From Lachnospiraceae bacterium (GTDB lineage Bacteria; Bacillota; Clostridia; Lachnospirales; Lachnospiraceae): DNA of 64,000 nt. The translations under genes were made by a program, and so were the position numbers. The DNA is taken from NCBI GenBank assembly GCA_910575005.1, contig CAJTCL010000014.1, positions 62,001-126,000 on the forward strand. The letters are read 5' to 3'. Positions 17,860 through 26,665 of this stretch are shown piece after piece; position 1 is the stretch's first letter, and each line of letters opens with the position of its first letter. Below the pieces are notes generated by a model that worked only from the letters and a program-made list of their open reading frames with translations, had not been told where the DNA came from and made no database searches.

Positions 17860-19791
17860 ATGAATGAGAACAAAGATTTTAAACCTTTTGTCCCCGCCAA
17901 TAAGACATTGCCGGAATTCACAGCGACTTCCATTATCCTTGGAATTATTCTGGCAGTTATGTTTGGCGGGGCCAACGCATACCTTGGTCTGCGCGTGGGA
18001 ATGACAGTATCTGCATCTATCCCTGCAGCAGTTTTATCTATGGGTATTATCCGAATGATTTTAAGGAAAGATTCTATCCTTGAAAACAATATGGTACAGA
18101 CGATTGGTTCTGCTGGAGAATCAGTGGCGGCTGGCGCAATCTTTACACTGCCCGCCTTATTTCTCTGGGCAGGCGAGTGGGGCACATCTGCACCCTCTCT
18201 GGTAGAAATTGCAGTGATTGCATTTATCGGTGGTGCATTGGGTATCCTGTTTATGGTTCCCTTGAGAAAAGCGCTGATCGTACAGGAACATGGCGTACTT
18301 CCATATCCAGAAGGAAAAGCATGTGCAGAAGTCTTGATGGCTGGCGAAGAAGGTGGGAACAAAGCTTCCACTGTATTTGCAGGTTTGGGAATTGCCGCTG
18401 CCTATAAGTTTATCACGGATGGTCTTAAGGTATTCCCCAGTGAAGTCCACTATGAAATTCCAGCATACAAAGGCTCTGGTATTGGTATGGATGTGCTGCC
18501 AGCACTTTTGGGTGTCGGCTATATCTGCGGACCTAAGATTTCTTCTTACCTTTTCTGCGGTGGTATTTTAGGCTGGTTTGTATTGATGCCTTTGATTGTA
18601 TTGTTTGGAGCAAATATTGTGTTGTTCCCAGCCGATGTTACAATTGCAGAATTATATGCCCAAGGTGGTTCTTTTGCCATCTGGACAAACTATATTAAAT
18701 ACATTGGAGCTGGAGCCGTTGCCTGCGGTGGCGTCTTAAGCTTAATCAAATCACTGCCTCTGATTATCAAAACCTTCGGCGAGGCCATGAAAGGTTTTGG
18801 AAAGGGCGACGCTACGAATGAACGTACCAATCAAGATCTGAATATTAAATTTATCCTGATTGGCGTTGTTGTCCTGGCGCTTGCCATCTGGATTGTGCCA
18901 GTGATCCCAATCAATTTATTTGGTGCATTCCTGATTGTTATTTTTGGTTTCTTCTTTGCAACGGTTTCCTCCCGTATGGTAGGACTTGTAGGAAGCAGCA
19001 ACAACCCAGTTTCTGGTATGACCATCGCCACACTGTTAGTTGCTACCATTGCTCTGAAAGCAACTGGTACCACTGGACAGGCTGGCATGACAGCAGCGAT
19101 CGCGATCGGCGGCGTAATCTGTATTGTAGCTGCAATTGCTGGTGATACCTCACAAGACTTAAAGACTGGTTATATCTTAGGTGCGACGCCAAAGAAACAA
19201 CAGATTGGTGAGCTTATTGGCGTCTTTGCATCCGCTCTCGCCATTGGTGGCGTATTATACCTGCTGCATATTGCATGGGGATATGGATCTACACAGCTTC
19301 CAGCACCTCAGGCAACCTTGATGAAGATGATTGTAGAAGGCGTTATGGACGGCAATCTTCCTTGGACTTTGGTAGGAATCGGAGCGTTTATTGCAATAGT
19401 AGTAGAAATTTTGGGAATCCCAGTGCTTCCTTTTGCCATTGGTTTATATCTCCCAATCCACCTCAGTACACCGATGATGGTCGGCGGTCTTGTAAAATGG
19501 ATTGTGGACAAGAAAAGTACCTCTGAAAAAGAGAAAAAAGACACAGATGCAAACGGTGTTTTATATTCTTCCGGCCTGATTGCTGGAGAAGGGCTTGTTG
19601 GTATCTTCCTGGCATTCCTGGCAATTATTCCTGTCCGCGATACAAATGTTGGAAATATTATTGGAGAATTCCTCCCAGAGATGTTTCCTGCACTTGCAGA
19701 CGCCAATGTCGGTAATATTATAGGCTTGGCTGCGTTCGCACTGCTGACGTTTTCTCTGTGGAAATTCTGTTATCGTAAGACCAAAAAATGA
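17860..19791 (+). CDS. Oligopeptide transporter, OPT family
   Basis: The 643-residue polytopic protein starts MNENKDFKPFVPANKTLPEF after ACAAAGGAGAG. The OPT pattern is clear: FTATSIILGIILAVMFGGANAYLG-type first helices, NMVQTIGSAGESVAAG, YPEGKACAEVLMAGEEGG and GDTSQDLKTGYILGATP. About 16 transmembrane segments are expected. OPT proteins take up di-, tri- or oligopeptides with protons, or metal-chelate complexes. It overlaps by 4 bases, or nearly abuts, the PqqD-like gene downstream, so the two are co-transcribed. Confidence 0.92.
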   Translation: MNENKDFKPFVPANKTLPEFTATSIILGIILAVMFGGANAYLGLRVGMTVSASIPAAVLSMGIIRMILRKDSILENNMVQTIGSAGESVAAGAIFTLPALFLWAGEWGTSAPSLVEIAVIAFIGGALGILFMVPLRKALIVQEHGVLPYPEGKACAEVLMAGEEGGNKASTVFAGLGIAAAYKFITDGLKVFPSEVHYEIPAYKGSGIGMDVLPALLGVGYICGPKISSYLFCGGILGWFVLMPLIVLFGANIVLFPADVTIAELYAQGGSFAIWTNYIKYIGAGAVACGGVLSLIKSLPLIIKTFGEAMKGFGKGDATNERTNQDLNIKFILIGVVVLALAIWIVPVIPINLFGAFLIVIFGFFFATVSSRMVGLVGSSNNPVSGMTIATLLVATIALKATGTTGQAGMTAAIAIGGVICIVAAIAGDTSQDLKTGYILGATPKKQQIGELIGVFASALAIGGVLYLLHIAWGYGSTQLPAPQATLMKMIVEGVMDGNLPWTLVGIGAFIAIVVEILGIPVLPFAIGLYLPIHLSTPMMVGGLVKWIVDKKSTSEKEKKDTDANGVLYSSGLIAGEGLVGIFLAFLAIIPVRDTNVGNIIGEFLPEMFPALADANVGNIIGLAAFALLTFSLWKFCYRKTKK

Positions 19792-19811
19792 TAAGTAATA
19801 AAGGAGAATTT

Positions 19812-20156
19812 GTGGGCAGAAAAAAGAAAAATTTTATGGATTTTATTCCGGTCTGTAATCCCTTATATACTTGGGATGCAGATAAGAAAGGCAAAGTTAC
19901 CGTCCATGTGGTCAACAAAGGATTTTACAACTGGATTGCACAGAAAATCTTCAAGCGGCCACGTGTCAGCCATATAGCACTGGATGAATATGGAAGCTAT
20001 GTTTGGCAGCAGATGGACGGAAAACGCTGTGTATATGAGATTTCAAAACTTGTATCTGCACAATTTGGTGAAGAAGCCGACTCAGTAGTTCCACGGCTTG
20101 TAAAATATATTCAGATTTTATATCAAAATCAATTTATTGGATATGTGAAAAAATAA
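19812..20156 (+). CDS. PqqD-like small protein coupled to the OPT transporter
   Basis: A GTG start at 19812 is preferred because AAGGAG lies 6 bases upstream. An in-frame ATG at 19788 that overlaps the OPT stop lacks a site. The product is about 114 residues. Its C-terminal part, HIALDEYGSYVWQQMDGKRC and VYEISKLVSAQFGE, followed by RLVKYIQILYQNQFIGYV, resembles the PqqD fold. PqqD proteins act as peptide chaperones or RiPP recognition elements. No radical SAM enzyme or precursor peptide is nearby, so a role beside the peptide transporter, such as peptide binding, is only inference. A strong terminator follows. Confidence 0.75.
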   Translation: MGRKKKNFMDFIPVCNPLYTWDADKKGKVTVHVVNKGFYNWIAQKIFKRPRVSHIALDEYGSYVWQQMDGKRCVYEISKLVSAQFGEEADSVVPRLVKYIQILYQNQFIGYVKK

Positions 20157-20160
20157 CAAG

Positions 20161-20203
20161 CTGCCGCCTTGCGCTCTTTCTCGTAAAGGCGGCAGTTTTA
20201 TTT
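20161..20203 (+). terminator. Terminator of the OPT-PqqD operon
   Basis: CTGCCGCCTT pairs with AAGGCGGCAG and is followed by TTTTATTT. Confidence 0.9.
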
Positions 20204-20289
20204 ATATCATAGGAAATGCAAAGCCGTTTCCTACAGCGATATCTGTAACACAGACCTAGAAGTTCATCAAAAGGAAAAGGTGAGAACGA

Positions 20290-21912
20290 ATGATAAAAAA
20301 AATAAAACACAAACGAATTTGGGCAGCCTCCGCGATAATGCTGCTGGCAATCTGCTGTCCGCTGCTGGCATATGCCGCAGAGGAGGCAGAAGAATATGTT
20401 CCAGCTATGTATGCCTCCTTCTGGGCGCTGGTACCGCCAATTGTGGCCATTTTACTGGCTTTAATCACAAAGGAAGTATATAGCTCCCTATTTGTCGGTA
20501 TTTTAATTGGAGGATTATTCTATTCTGGTTTTACCTTTGAAAAAACCATCACACATGTATTTCAGGATGGAATTATCGGCGTATTATCTGACAGTTACAA
20601 TGTTGGCATTTTGGTTTTCTTAGTAATTCTGGGAATTATGGTATGTATGATGAATCAAGCGGGAGGTTCCGCAGCATTTGGACGCTGGGCAAGTGTACAT
20701 ATTAAGAGCCGTGTCGGGGCGCAGCTTGCCACCATTCTGCTTGGCGTACTGATTTTTATAGATGACTATTTTAATTGTCTGACTGTGGGAAGTGTAATGC
20801 GTCCAGTAACAGACAAGCACAATGTATCTCGTGCAAAACTCTCTTATCTAATTGACGCCACGGCAGCACCTGTCTGCATTATTGCCCCGATCTCCTCCTG
20901 GGCGGCGGCTGTCACTGGTTTTGTTGAGGGGGAAGATGGACTTTCTATTTTTATTCGTGCCATTCCCTATAATTTCTACGCACTCTTAACAATTGTGATG
21001 ATGGTAGGAATGCTGCTTTTAAAAGTTGAATATGGCCCTATGAAACTTCATGAAGACAATGCCATAAAAGGTGATTTGTTTACCACCCCCGACAGGCCAT
21101 ATGCAAATGCGAAAGAAGAAACAGGAAATACCAAAGGTTCTGTCATTGATTTGATTTTCCCAATCATTGTACTGATTGTCAGTTGTGTGATCGGCATGTT
21201 GTATACAGGAAAATTCTTTAGTGGTGAAAGTTTTGTGACCGCATTTTCACAGAGTGACGCCTCTGTAGGACTGGTACTCGGCAGCTTCTTTGCATTCGTG
21301 ATCACAATTATATTTTATGCTGTGCGCAAGGTCTTAAAATTTGGAGAATCTATGGCCTGCATCCCAGAAGGTTTTAAAGCAATGGTGCCAGCGATTTTAA
21401 TTCTCACTCTTGCCTGGACACTGAAAGCAATGACAGACAGTCTTGGCGCCGCTGATTTCGTGGCTGGCGCAATGGAATCCAGCGCTCGCGGCCTGGTCAA
21501 TTTCCTTCCTGCAATTATCTTTCTGGTTGGATGTTTTCTTGCCTTTGCAACAGGAACTTCCTGGGGAACCTTTGGCATCTTGATTCCTATTGTAGTTGCC
21601 GTGTTTGCCGGAAGCAATGAGAATATGATGATTATTTCCATCTCCGCTTGTATGGCAGGCGCTGTATGCGGCGACCACTGTTCTCCTATTTCAGACACTA
21701 CGATCATGGCATCTGCCGGAGCACAGTGTAACCATGTAAACCATGTTTCTACACAGCTCCCCTATGCGATCACCGTAGCGGTAGTATCTTTTATAACTTA
21801 CATCATTGCGGGATTTGTACAGACTGCATGGATTGCCCTTCCATTGGGAATTGTATTGATGCTTGCAGTACTGTTTACCATAAAAATACTGAATGGCTCA
21901 AAAACAATATAA
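20290..21912 (+). CDS. NhaC-type Na+/H+ antiporter family protein
   Basis: The 540-residue membrane protein starts MIKKIKHKRIWAAS after GGTGAG. It carries an unusual N-terminal signal-like helix ending AYAAEEAEEY before the transporter core. The NhaC/YuiF features are visible: IFIDDYFNCLTVGSVMRPVTD, APISSWAAAVTGF and FATGTSWGTFGILIPI. ACMAGAVCGDHCSPISDTTI and MASAGAQCNHVNHV follow. Such proteins exchange Na+ for H+ or for organic acid/amino acid pairs. The ion pair cannot be assigned. It is monocistronic with its own terminator. Confidence 0.9.
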   Translation: MIKKIKHKRIWAASAIMLLAICCPLLAYAAEEAEEYVPAMYASFWALVPPIVAILLALITKEVYSSLFVGILIGGLFYSGFTFEKTITHVFQDGIIGVLSDSYNVGILVFLVILGIMVCMMNQAGGSAAFGRWASVHIKSRVGAQLATILLGVLIFIDDYFNCLTVGSVMRPVTDKHNVSRAKLSYLIDATAAPVCIIAPISSWAAAVTGFVEGEDGLSIFIRAIPYNFYALLTIVMMVGMLLLKVEYGPMKLHEDNAIKGDLFTTPDRPYANAKEETGNTKGSVIDLIFPIIVLIVSCVIGMLYTGKFFSGESFVTAFSQSDASVGLVLGSFFAFVITIIFYAVRKVLKFGESMACIPEGFKAMVPAILILTLAWTLKAMTDSLGAADFVAGAMESSARGLVNFLPAIIFLVGCFLAFATGTSWGTFGILIPIVVAVFAGSNENMMIISISACMAGAVCGDHCSPISDTTIMASAGAQCNHVNHVSTQLPYAITVAVVSFITYIIAGFVQTAWIALPLGIVLMLAVLFTIKILNGSKTI

Positions 21913-21977
21913 TCTACATTAAGAACCATTAAGAGAATAATTCTAAAACATACAAAATAGCAATCGTATTTCAACAG

Positions 21978-22006
21978 CAGTGCAGCATAGTCTGCACTGT
22001 TTTTTT
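21978..22006 (+). terminator. Terminator of the NhaC gene
   Basis: CAGTGCAG-CATAGT-CTGCACTG is followed by TTTTTTT. A compact loop and a long T run make this a strong terminator. Confidence 0.9.
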
Positions 22007-22144
22007 AGCGGAAAATCCTGCTTTACAGTATTTTCTGTTCATGTATATTTGAATACAACAAAATTGCTTTTAAATTTAAATGAATAAATTGTATGAATTT
22101 TCTGATTTTGTCGAATTATGGAATGATTTGTCGATTTTATTTAC

Positions 22145-22174
22145 TTGTATTTCTCCTCTTTTTCGACTTATAAT
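22145..22174 (+). promoter_or_regulatory. Promoter candidate for the 22216 operon
   Basis: TTGTAT (22145-22150), an 18-bp spacer and a perfect TATAAT (22169-22174) lie 42 bases before the first start codon. Confidence 0.6.
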
Positions 22175-22215
22175 GACTATAACATCAAAAAATTGAAAAG
22201 GGGGAATTTTATATT

Positions 22216-22725
22216 ATGAGCAAGGGGAAAAAACGATTCTTGACCACTGCAGGAATTATTCTGCTGCTCGCGCTCACTGTGCTAATCTGTTATTTTATTT
22301 TTTCCAGAAAAGACAATCCGAATCTGCTATATGACGACAATGCCACGGTCGGCGTCATGCCAGGAATCGACGTTGACGAGCGCAGAAAACAGCTTCAGGA
22401 AGTTTTAGACCGCAGCATGATTGCATTTTCCATCAATACTTCCCCTGTTTTCCTCAATGGAACCGCCAAGGGCAACCTGTTGATTGAAAATCCAGGCAAC
22501 AATGCCAAACTCCTGAAAGTCAGCATTAAAATTGATGACACAGAAGAAGAAGTCTATGCCTCAAATTACTTAAAACCAGGGACATATATCGAATCTGTGG
22601 CGTTAGACAAAGTATTAGAAAAAGGGACATATAACGCCACCGCCTACTTTTTGGCATACGATGAGACAGATGGCGAGTACATCGGCCAAACCGGTGCACA
22701 GATTACCATCACCGTACAGAACTAA
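22216..22725 (+). CDS. Membrane-anchored extracytoplasmic protein of unknown function
   Basis: The 169-residue protein starts after AAAAGGGGGAA. A single N-terminal transmembrane helix (about 12-30) is followed by a polar segment (DDNATVGVMPGID) and an extracytoplasmic beta-rich domain. That domain has SFxINTSPVFLNGTAKGNLL, NPGNNAKLLKVSIKI and ITITV at the end. It looks like a small immunoglobulin-like module presented at the cell surface. I do not recognise a named family. It is first in a likely operon with the secreted protein at 22778 and may work with it. Confidence 0.7.
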   Translation: MSKGKKRFLTTAGIILLLALTVLICYFIFSRKDNPNLLYDDNATVGVMPGIDVDERRKQLQEVLDRSMIAFSINTSPVFLNGTAKGNLLIENPGNNAKLLKVSIKIDDTEEEVYASNYLKPGTYIESVALDKVLEKGTYNATAYFLAYDETDGEYIGQTGAQITITVQN

Positions 22726-22777
22726 GCCATACCAACGCCAACTCCATACTATAACAGATCAGGCAGGAGGTATAAGT

Positions 22778-23362
22778 ATGAAGAAAAAAATTTTATTTTT
22801 GCAACTCGTTTTGATAGCATCCCTGCTCTTTTCCACAGTCTCTTATGCTGCCGATGTCAATTCTAACAGAGACATCCCAGTTGGTGGCTCCGGTCAGATT
22901 GAGATGGTGGGAACGATCGAGCCGACCATTCTCTCTGTTACTATGCCGACTTTTGTTCCTTTTAATATCAGCAGCAGCCTTTCTACCCAAAACAAAGTTA
23001 TTTCCCCGAGAATTCGGATGAAGAACAATTCCAATATTCCGGTACGGGTAGACGTATCCTATACCAAAGTTGACTTAGGAAAACTGAACAACGTAGCATG
23101 GAGCAATACTGGCACAGTCAACGATAACCAGATTGCCATTGGCTTAAAGCAGGAGGAGACAAAAGACGAAATGCCAACCAGTTTATCACAGGCAAGATGG
23201 CTGAAGGCAAATCAAACTCAGGATATGAATGTTCTTATCCTGAACGCAAACCAGGAAGGCGCATTGTATGTTGTCGGCACTCTGGGACAGAATGTCACCG
23301 ACAACGGAACATTTAATGTAACGCCGACCTTTGTAGTGAGCAAAACATCTGCTACAGAATAG
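22778..23362 (+). CDS. Secreted beta-rich protein of unknown function
   Basis: The ATG at 22778 follows GGCAGGAGG at ideal distance. The 194-residue product has a clear signal peptide (MKKKILFLQLVLIASLLFST, cut after SYA). The mature part is rich in Thr, Val and Asn, with GGSGQIEMVGTIEPTILSVT and NNSNIPVRVDVSYTKVDL. This hints at a WxL- or pilin-like beta-sandwich surface protein, but no diagnostic WxL motif or sortase signal is present. It follows the anchored protein gene by 52 bases. Together they may form a surface complex; the function is unassigned. Confidence 0.7.
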   Translation: MKKKILFLQLVLIASLLFSTVSYAADVNSNRDIPVGGSGQIEMVGTIEPTILSVTMPTFVPFNISSSLSTQNKVISPRIRMKNNSNIPVRVDVSYTKVDLGKLNNVAWSNTGTVNDNQIAIGLKQEETKDEMPTSLSQARWLKANQTQDMNVLILNANQEGALYVVGTLGQNVTDNGTFNVTPTFVVSKTSATE

Positions 23363-23542
23363 AAACTGACAATCTACATGGCAAAAACATATCTGTTATA
23401 GTATATTCTCGATTATAGTTCATCCATCGCCGGCATTATCGAAACTTCGTACTTACAAAGGGTACAATGCTGACGATAGGATGAACACTATTGTATATGA
23501 AACTATTGACGCATTGACATTTCCACTATGGGGGATTCCATT

Positions 23543-24643
23543 ATGACAATCTATTATCTGACTATCTCCATATCTGCTGGATTGGGCTATTCCCTTGCAA
23601 TACGCAAAGAAAGCAGCCGAAATACTGCCATTTATCTGACAGTATCCATGCTGCTCCTGCTCTTTATCACTTCCTGCCGTTATGCAATCGGCTTTGATTA
23701 TTTTTCTTACCGTAATATCTACGAAATGATCAATGGATGGTCTTTTGGTGATATCCTCCATACATACTATGGAGAACCGCTTTTTTTCCTGGCCTGTAAA
23801 GTAATTGGTATGACTGGCTGCCCTTATCAGATTTTCCTTCTGATTGTCAATATTTTCCTGCTAACAGTGGCCATGTATTTTATGGGCCGTTATTCCAAAA
23901 TTCCCTGGCTCAGCATTTACCTTTACATCACCCTGCAGTTTCTTTCCTACAATATGAACTTAATTCGCCAATCGATCGCCACGGCATTTTTCCTCCTCGC
24001 CTATCCCTATTTAAAAAACAGAAAAATCTTGCCCTATACAATATTGGTCTTAATTGGCGGACTGTTCCATAATTCGCTGCTGTTTTTATACCCTCTCTAT
24101 TTTCTGCTGCCCATAAAACAGTCCAAACATTCCCTGTTGTCTCTGGCCGCACTCACAACCCTTGTATATATTTTCTTCGACCCTTTATTTGAGCTTTTGG
24201 AACCCCTTCTTCCAACAAAATATACCAAATACCAGGGAGGGTTCTTTTGGCAGGCAAACGGATTTTACTATGTGCTGTTTCCTGGCTTGTACTGTCTGCT
24301 CATCTATTTGTTCCGCAAGAGGATAGCGGATTCCATGCTCCGCACTGTCTGCTTAAATAGCGCCATTTACCACTTTATTATCAGCCTGTTTATCACAAAA
24401 CACTTCATCCTTGAGCGTTTTGCCATCTATCCCTTTGTCTTTGCCCTGATTGCTATCCCAGAAATCATCTCCTCCTACCAGAAAAAAAGAACCGGCAGCA
24501 AGCCTGTTCTGACTTACCACCGCGTCCTGTTCCTATTCTTGATTTTCGGCGGCGCATATTTTGCTTTTGCCGCGTTCTGCGGCTTCCATCATGTTTATCC
24601 CTATGTAGGATTGTGGGATAAAAGTATCTCTGCGCCTAATTAG
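23543..24643 (+). CDS. EpsG family polytopic membrane protein
   Basis: The start is set at MTIYYLTISIS because GGGGGA lies 7 bases upstream. The 366-residue protein has about 9-10 transmembrane helices. It shows the EpsG-like motif SCRYAIGFDYFSYRNIYE in an early loop and NLIRQSIATAFFLLAYPYL later. EpsG proteins resemble polysaccharide polymerases (Wzy-like) that assemble exopolysaccharide repeats at the membrane. No other capsule genes surround it, so the polymer it serves is unknown. The 24644-24762 gap holds no clear element. Confidence 0.8.
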   Translation: MTIYYLTISISAGLGYSLAIRKESSRNTAIYLTVSMLLLLFITSCRYAIGFDYFSYRNIYEMINGWSFGDILHTYYGEPLFFLACKVIGMTGCPYQIFLLIVNIFLLTVAMYFMGRYSKIPWLSIYLYITLQFLSYNMNLIRQSIATAFFLLAYPYLKNRKILPYTILVLIGGLFHNSLLFLYPLYFLLPIKQSKHSLLSLAALTTLVYIFFDPLFELLEPLLPTKYTKYQGGFFWQANGFYYVLFPGLYCLLIYLFRKRIADSMLRTVCLNSAIYHFIISLFITKHFILERFAIYPFVFALIAIPEIISSYQKKRTGSKPVLTYHRVLFLFLIFGGAYFAFAAFCGFHHVYPYVGLWDKSISAPN

Positions 24644-24762
24644 CCATGTGCCTCATTTACTTATTAATTATCGTGCCAAAAGACATTTATCGTAATACAA
24701 ATAGGGTGCCTTGGGTATACCTTGTGACTCGCCAAATGGCCTCATGGGGTGCCCTGGATATT

Positions 24763-25533
24763 TTATATCCTTTTTTTCTCAAACAACAGCATACCTGCAA
24801 TTGCCGCCGCTGCTGACACCACTACAGTGACAAGAACCGCTTGCCCATAATCCCCAATCACTGTACTCTGCTGCAACAACCCCTGTGCTCCTAACAGCTT
24901 AACTGGAAGATAATCCTGCACGTTTGGAAATATTGTGACAACATAGGACAACAGCACAATTGCGCCTGTACCTGCCAGCACTCCTGATGTCTCAGAAAAC
25001 ACTGTTGAAAAAAATACTAACAATAGCAGTACCCAGATACCAAACAACCAGAACAATGCCGCTGCTGGCAGAATATTAGATGTACTTCCATTATCCCAAT
25101 AATAACTGTTATAGAACCAGGTAATGAGAAACGAAAGCCAAAAACATATGGTCCAGATGAAAAGAGCCATCCACGTTTTTACCAGATATACATTCCGCCT
25201 TGGGTATCCCTTAGTTAAAACTAAGACTAGCGTTCCCCTCTGATATTCCTGTGTAAACATGCTGCCAAATAGTAAAACCACTACAATCAACGCCATTGGC
25301 ATATTTTTATAGAACTGTGTCCAACTTGTCGTGGCATCCACTGTCACTGTTGTCACCTGCAGACCCGTATCTTGCAAACTATCGGCCATAGTCTCCATCA
25401 GCCAAGGAGTTAGTTTGGCAATTGCCGGATTCATAATCCCAAACAATGCAAAGATCAGCAAGACAATTATAAACTTTCCACTGCGCAAAAGCTCCATCCA
25501 TTCCTTTTTCCAGAAAGCAATAAAAGTACTCAT
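24763..25533 (-). CDS. ABC-2 type transporter permease
   Basis: This 256-residue protein has about six transmembrane segments. It opens MSTFIAFWKKEWMELLRSGK, typical of ABC-2 permeases with an amphipathic N-terminal helix. TQEYQRGTLVLVLTKGYPRRN forms the cytoplasmic coupling segment. The start codon overlaps the ATPase stop by 4 bases, which implies translational coupling. The pair forms a two-gene exporter of the kind used for bacteriocin, lantibiotic or antibiotic removal. It lies last in a four-gene operon headed by an XRE regulator. Confidence 0.88.
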   Translation of the reverse strand: MSTFIAFWKKEWMELLRSGKFIIVLLIFALFGIMNPAIAKLTPWLMETMADSLQDTGLQVTTVTVDATTSWTQFYKNMPMALIVVVLLFGSMFTQEYQRGTLVLVLTKGYPRRNVYLVKTWMALFIWTICFWLSFLITWFYNSYYWDNGSTSNILPAAALFWLFGIWVLLLLVFFSTVFSETSGVLAGTGAIVLLSYVVTIFPNVQDYLPVKLLGAQGLLQQSTVIGDYGQAVLVTVVVSAAAAIAGMLLFEKKRI

Positions 25534-26432
25534 TTCCCAACCACCTCCAAAAACAATGATTCCAAAGTAAGTCCGCTTTTTTCTATCTTAGTAAATTTAA
25601 TCTGTTCTCTCAGAAGCCAGGCAAGCACCGCTTCCATTGACTGCCCCTTGCCCTGTGCATAGAGCACGCCTCTTCTACCTTGACGTGTACCGCCTGGAAA
25701 ATGTTCCATCAATTTTTCAAGCTTCTCTTCTTGTTCCAACTCCAGCTCAAAGCCAGTTTCCCCACAACTTTTTTTCAAGTCCTCCATACTGCCCTGACGT
25801 AAGATTTTTCCCTGGTGCAAAAATGCAAATCTCTCACAGATACGCTCTACATCAGACAGAATATGGGTAGAAAAGAGTACCGTTGTCTCTTCCCTTGCCG
25901 ACACTAAAATATCCAAAATCTCTTTTCTTCCCACTGGATCTAAGGCAGAAGTCGGCTCATCGCAGATTAAAAGCCGCGGACGGCTGAGCAATGCCTGGGC
26001 TATCCCAAGCCGCTGTTTCATGCCTCTGGAAAACCCTTTGATGCGATGTTTCTCTCCATCTAAACCGACCAGTCTCAACATTTCTTCTGTGCGCATCTTA
26101 CAATCATTCGCTTCCATACCTGTAATCGCTCCACAGAAGTGCAAGTATTCTGTAGGATTCATATAGGAATAAAATTCTGGCACATCTGGAAGATACCCAA
26201 TAAAGCGATTTGTGCGATTGTTTGTAAAAGAAACCTTCTCACCATCTACAAATATTTCTCCGTGATCTGCTGACAATAATCCAAGAACTAACTTCATAGT
26301 TGTTGTTTTCCCTGCGCCGTTTTGTCCTACAAATCCATAAATTGTATGCTTTGGCACTGTAAAATCCAGATCACGCAGCACTTCTTTATCGCCAAACCGT
26401 TTGCCGACATGAGAAATTTTTAACATATCCAT
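25530..26432 (-). CDS. ABC transporter ATP-binding protein
   Basis: The start at MDMLKISHVGKRFGDKEVL follows AAAGGATGAGA. The 300-residue ATPase shows Walker A GQNGAGKTTT, signature FSRGMKQRLGIAQAL, Walker B LLICDEPTSALDP and switch His in LFSTHILSDVE. The C-terminal extension of about 90 residues after FLHQGKILRQGSMEDLKK is typical of CcmA/DrrA-like drug exporters. Its partner is the adjacent ABC-2 permease. Substrate unknown. Confidence 0.93.
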   Translation of the reverse strand: MDMLKISHVGKRFGDKEVLRDLDFTVPKHTIYGFVGQNGAGKTTTMKLVLGLLSADHGEIFVDGEKVSFTNNRTNRFIGYLPDVPEFYSYMNPTEYLHFCGAITGMEANDCKMRTEEMLRLVGLDGEKHRIKGFSRGMKQRLGIAQALLSRPRLLICDEPTSALDPVGRKEILDILVSAREETTVLFSTHILSDVERICERFAFLHQGKILRQGSMEDLKKSCGETGFELELEQEEKLEKLMEHFPGGTRQGRRGVLYAQGKGQSMEAVLAWLLREQIKFTKIEKSGLTLESLFLEVVGK

Positions 26433-26461
26433 AGGTCTCATCCTTTCTGTCTCTTGTACTG

Positions 26462-26665
26462 TTATGATTCCTCTTTTCCCAACAGAAAATATAAAATAGG
26501 TCCGATAAACTGCATTCCTACCAAAGTGACAATCACCCATACCGTTCTATTTCCATAGCGGTAATTGGAATGTGTAAAAATATGGCGCAGTGTGTATGCC
26601 AATAATGCAAATTCCAGAATAATAATTGGTATCAGCAGTGGTAAAATTTCTTGGATCTCACTCAT
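26462..26665 (-). CDS. PLDc_N domain small membrane protein
   Basis: The start is set at MSEIQEILPLLI, eight bases after AGGAGG. The 67-residue protein has two transmembrane helices joined by a short basic loop. WVIVTLVGMQFIGPILYFLLGK matches the PLDc_N family found in cardiolipin synthase N-termini and as stand-alone genes in ABC operons. It probably acts as an accessory membrane subunit or sensor of the exporter. It overlaps the upstream regulator gene by 8 bases. Confidence 0.78.
   Translation of the reverse strand: MSEIQEILPLLIPIIILEFALLAYTLRHIFTHSNYRYGNRTVWVIVTLVGMQFIGPILYFLLGKEES

Larger units (their letters stand above)
21913..22215. other. Intergenic region with terminator and promoter
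   Basis: This AT-rich region holds the NhaC terminator (21978-22006) and a promoter for the next operon (22145-22174). No coding frame is supported. Confidence 0.6.

Noticed and set aside
22096-22140. CodY-like boxes (TGAATTTTCTGATTTTG) upstream of the 22216 operon
   Set aside because: The match to the CodY consensus is too weak in such AT-rich DNA to call.
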